64,000 nucleotides of DNA, from contig NZ_BAABRO010000001.1 in NCBI RefSeq assembly GCF_039545035.1, positions 1 to 64,000 of the forward strand. The letters run 5' to 3'. The DNA is from Novipirellula caenicola (GTDB taxonomy: Bacteria; Planctomycetota; Planctomycetia; Pirellulales; Pirellulaceae). Shown here in pieces: positions 63,915 through 64,000 of this stretch; within the stretch, counting starts at the first letter, position 1; the number at the start of each line of letters is the position of its first letter. A model generated the notes under the pieces. The model was not told where the DNA came from, searched no databases, and saw only the letters and a list, made by a program, of their open reading frames with translations. Both the position numbers and the translations under genes were made by a program.

Positions 63915-64000
63915 TCACCTAATCACAAAATCCGCGCTCATCGTCTCGGCAAATTCAAGGGCTATTTTCTTGACATGCTCTTCATGGCCCTCCGCACACT
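63915..64000 (-). CDS. C-terminal fragment of a gene running off the right edge
   Basis: The minus-strand frame entering at 64000 reads CAEGHEEHVKKIALEFAETM then SADFVIR and stops at TGA 63915-63917. The helical, charged pattern looks like real coding sequence. Too short to identify. Confidence 0.5.
   Translation of the reverse strand, partial: CAEGHEEHVKKIALEFAETMSADFVIR

Overview
ORGANISM. The window looks like chromosome from a planctomycete of the Pirellulaceae / Rhodopirellula type. The evidence is a DUF1559 prepilin-type protein with its small lipoprotein partner, two formylglycine sulfatases, two Ser/Thr kinases of unusual architecture, an enlarged Lgt, many small membrane proteins beginning with an Asn-Pro-Tyr-x-Pro-Pro style motif, and heavy intergenic repeat content. 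This is inference from gene content; no rRNA is present.

LAYOUT. (a) 1-15 kb: about 16 small, mostly unrelated genes, all on the minus strand, separated by imperfect inverted repeats and degenerate repeat blocks. Products include lipoproteins (DUF4272), a YdeI/DUF1905 protein, a zinc ribbon, an ankyrin protein and many membrane proteins. (b) 15.2-16.7 kb: a tandem array of ~300-bp units carrying a conserved hairpin. (c) 16.7-49.1 kb: an ordinary chromosomal block on both strands. It holds divergent sulfatases, a tetR-MFP-RND efflux operon with a palindromic operator, DUF1559 plus lipoprotein, a Cache-kinase, a sugar isomerase-like protein, DUF2141, EF-hand, lgt, a methyltransferase, dTDP-glucose dehydratase, RNase P RNA, a BRCT-MerR-TPR protein, a kinase/pseudo-receiver fusion, argS, rsfS, a lipoprotein thioredoxin and a GQSN-type esterase. 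(d) 49.2-64 kb: a second cluster of about 15 small minus-strand genes (GNAT, DUF2262, PEGA-like, several membrane proteins) among repeat blocks that also occur in (a).

HOW IT FITS TOGETHER. Regions (a) and (d) behave like arrays of gene cassettes: single orientation, one small gene per unit, unrelated functions, and between many units a 60-105-bp imperfect palindrome with AAC / GTT termini next to the stop of one gene and the start of the next. The best examples are 4144-4205, 63226-63298, 11940-12033 and 59722-59816. They resemble integron attC sites, but no integrase gene lies in the window, so this is a hypothesis. At least four genes in these regions are broken by frameshifts, one associated with a triplicated 14-bp repeat.

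A second theme is a composite repeat: a degenerate ~500-600-bp block ending in a doubled TCTTTCTGTC motif, followed by a 7-bp tandem tract and an 8-bp tandem tract that abuts the 3' ends of genes. In the gene direction the 8-bp tract is open in all three frames and the 7-bp tract stops all three, so two proteins carry repeat-encoded C-terminal tails.
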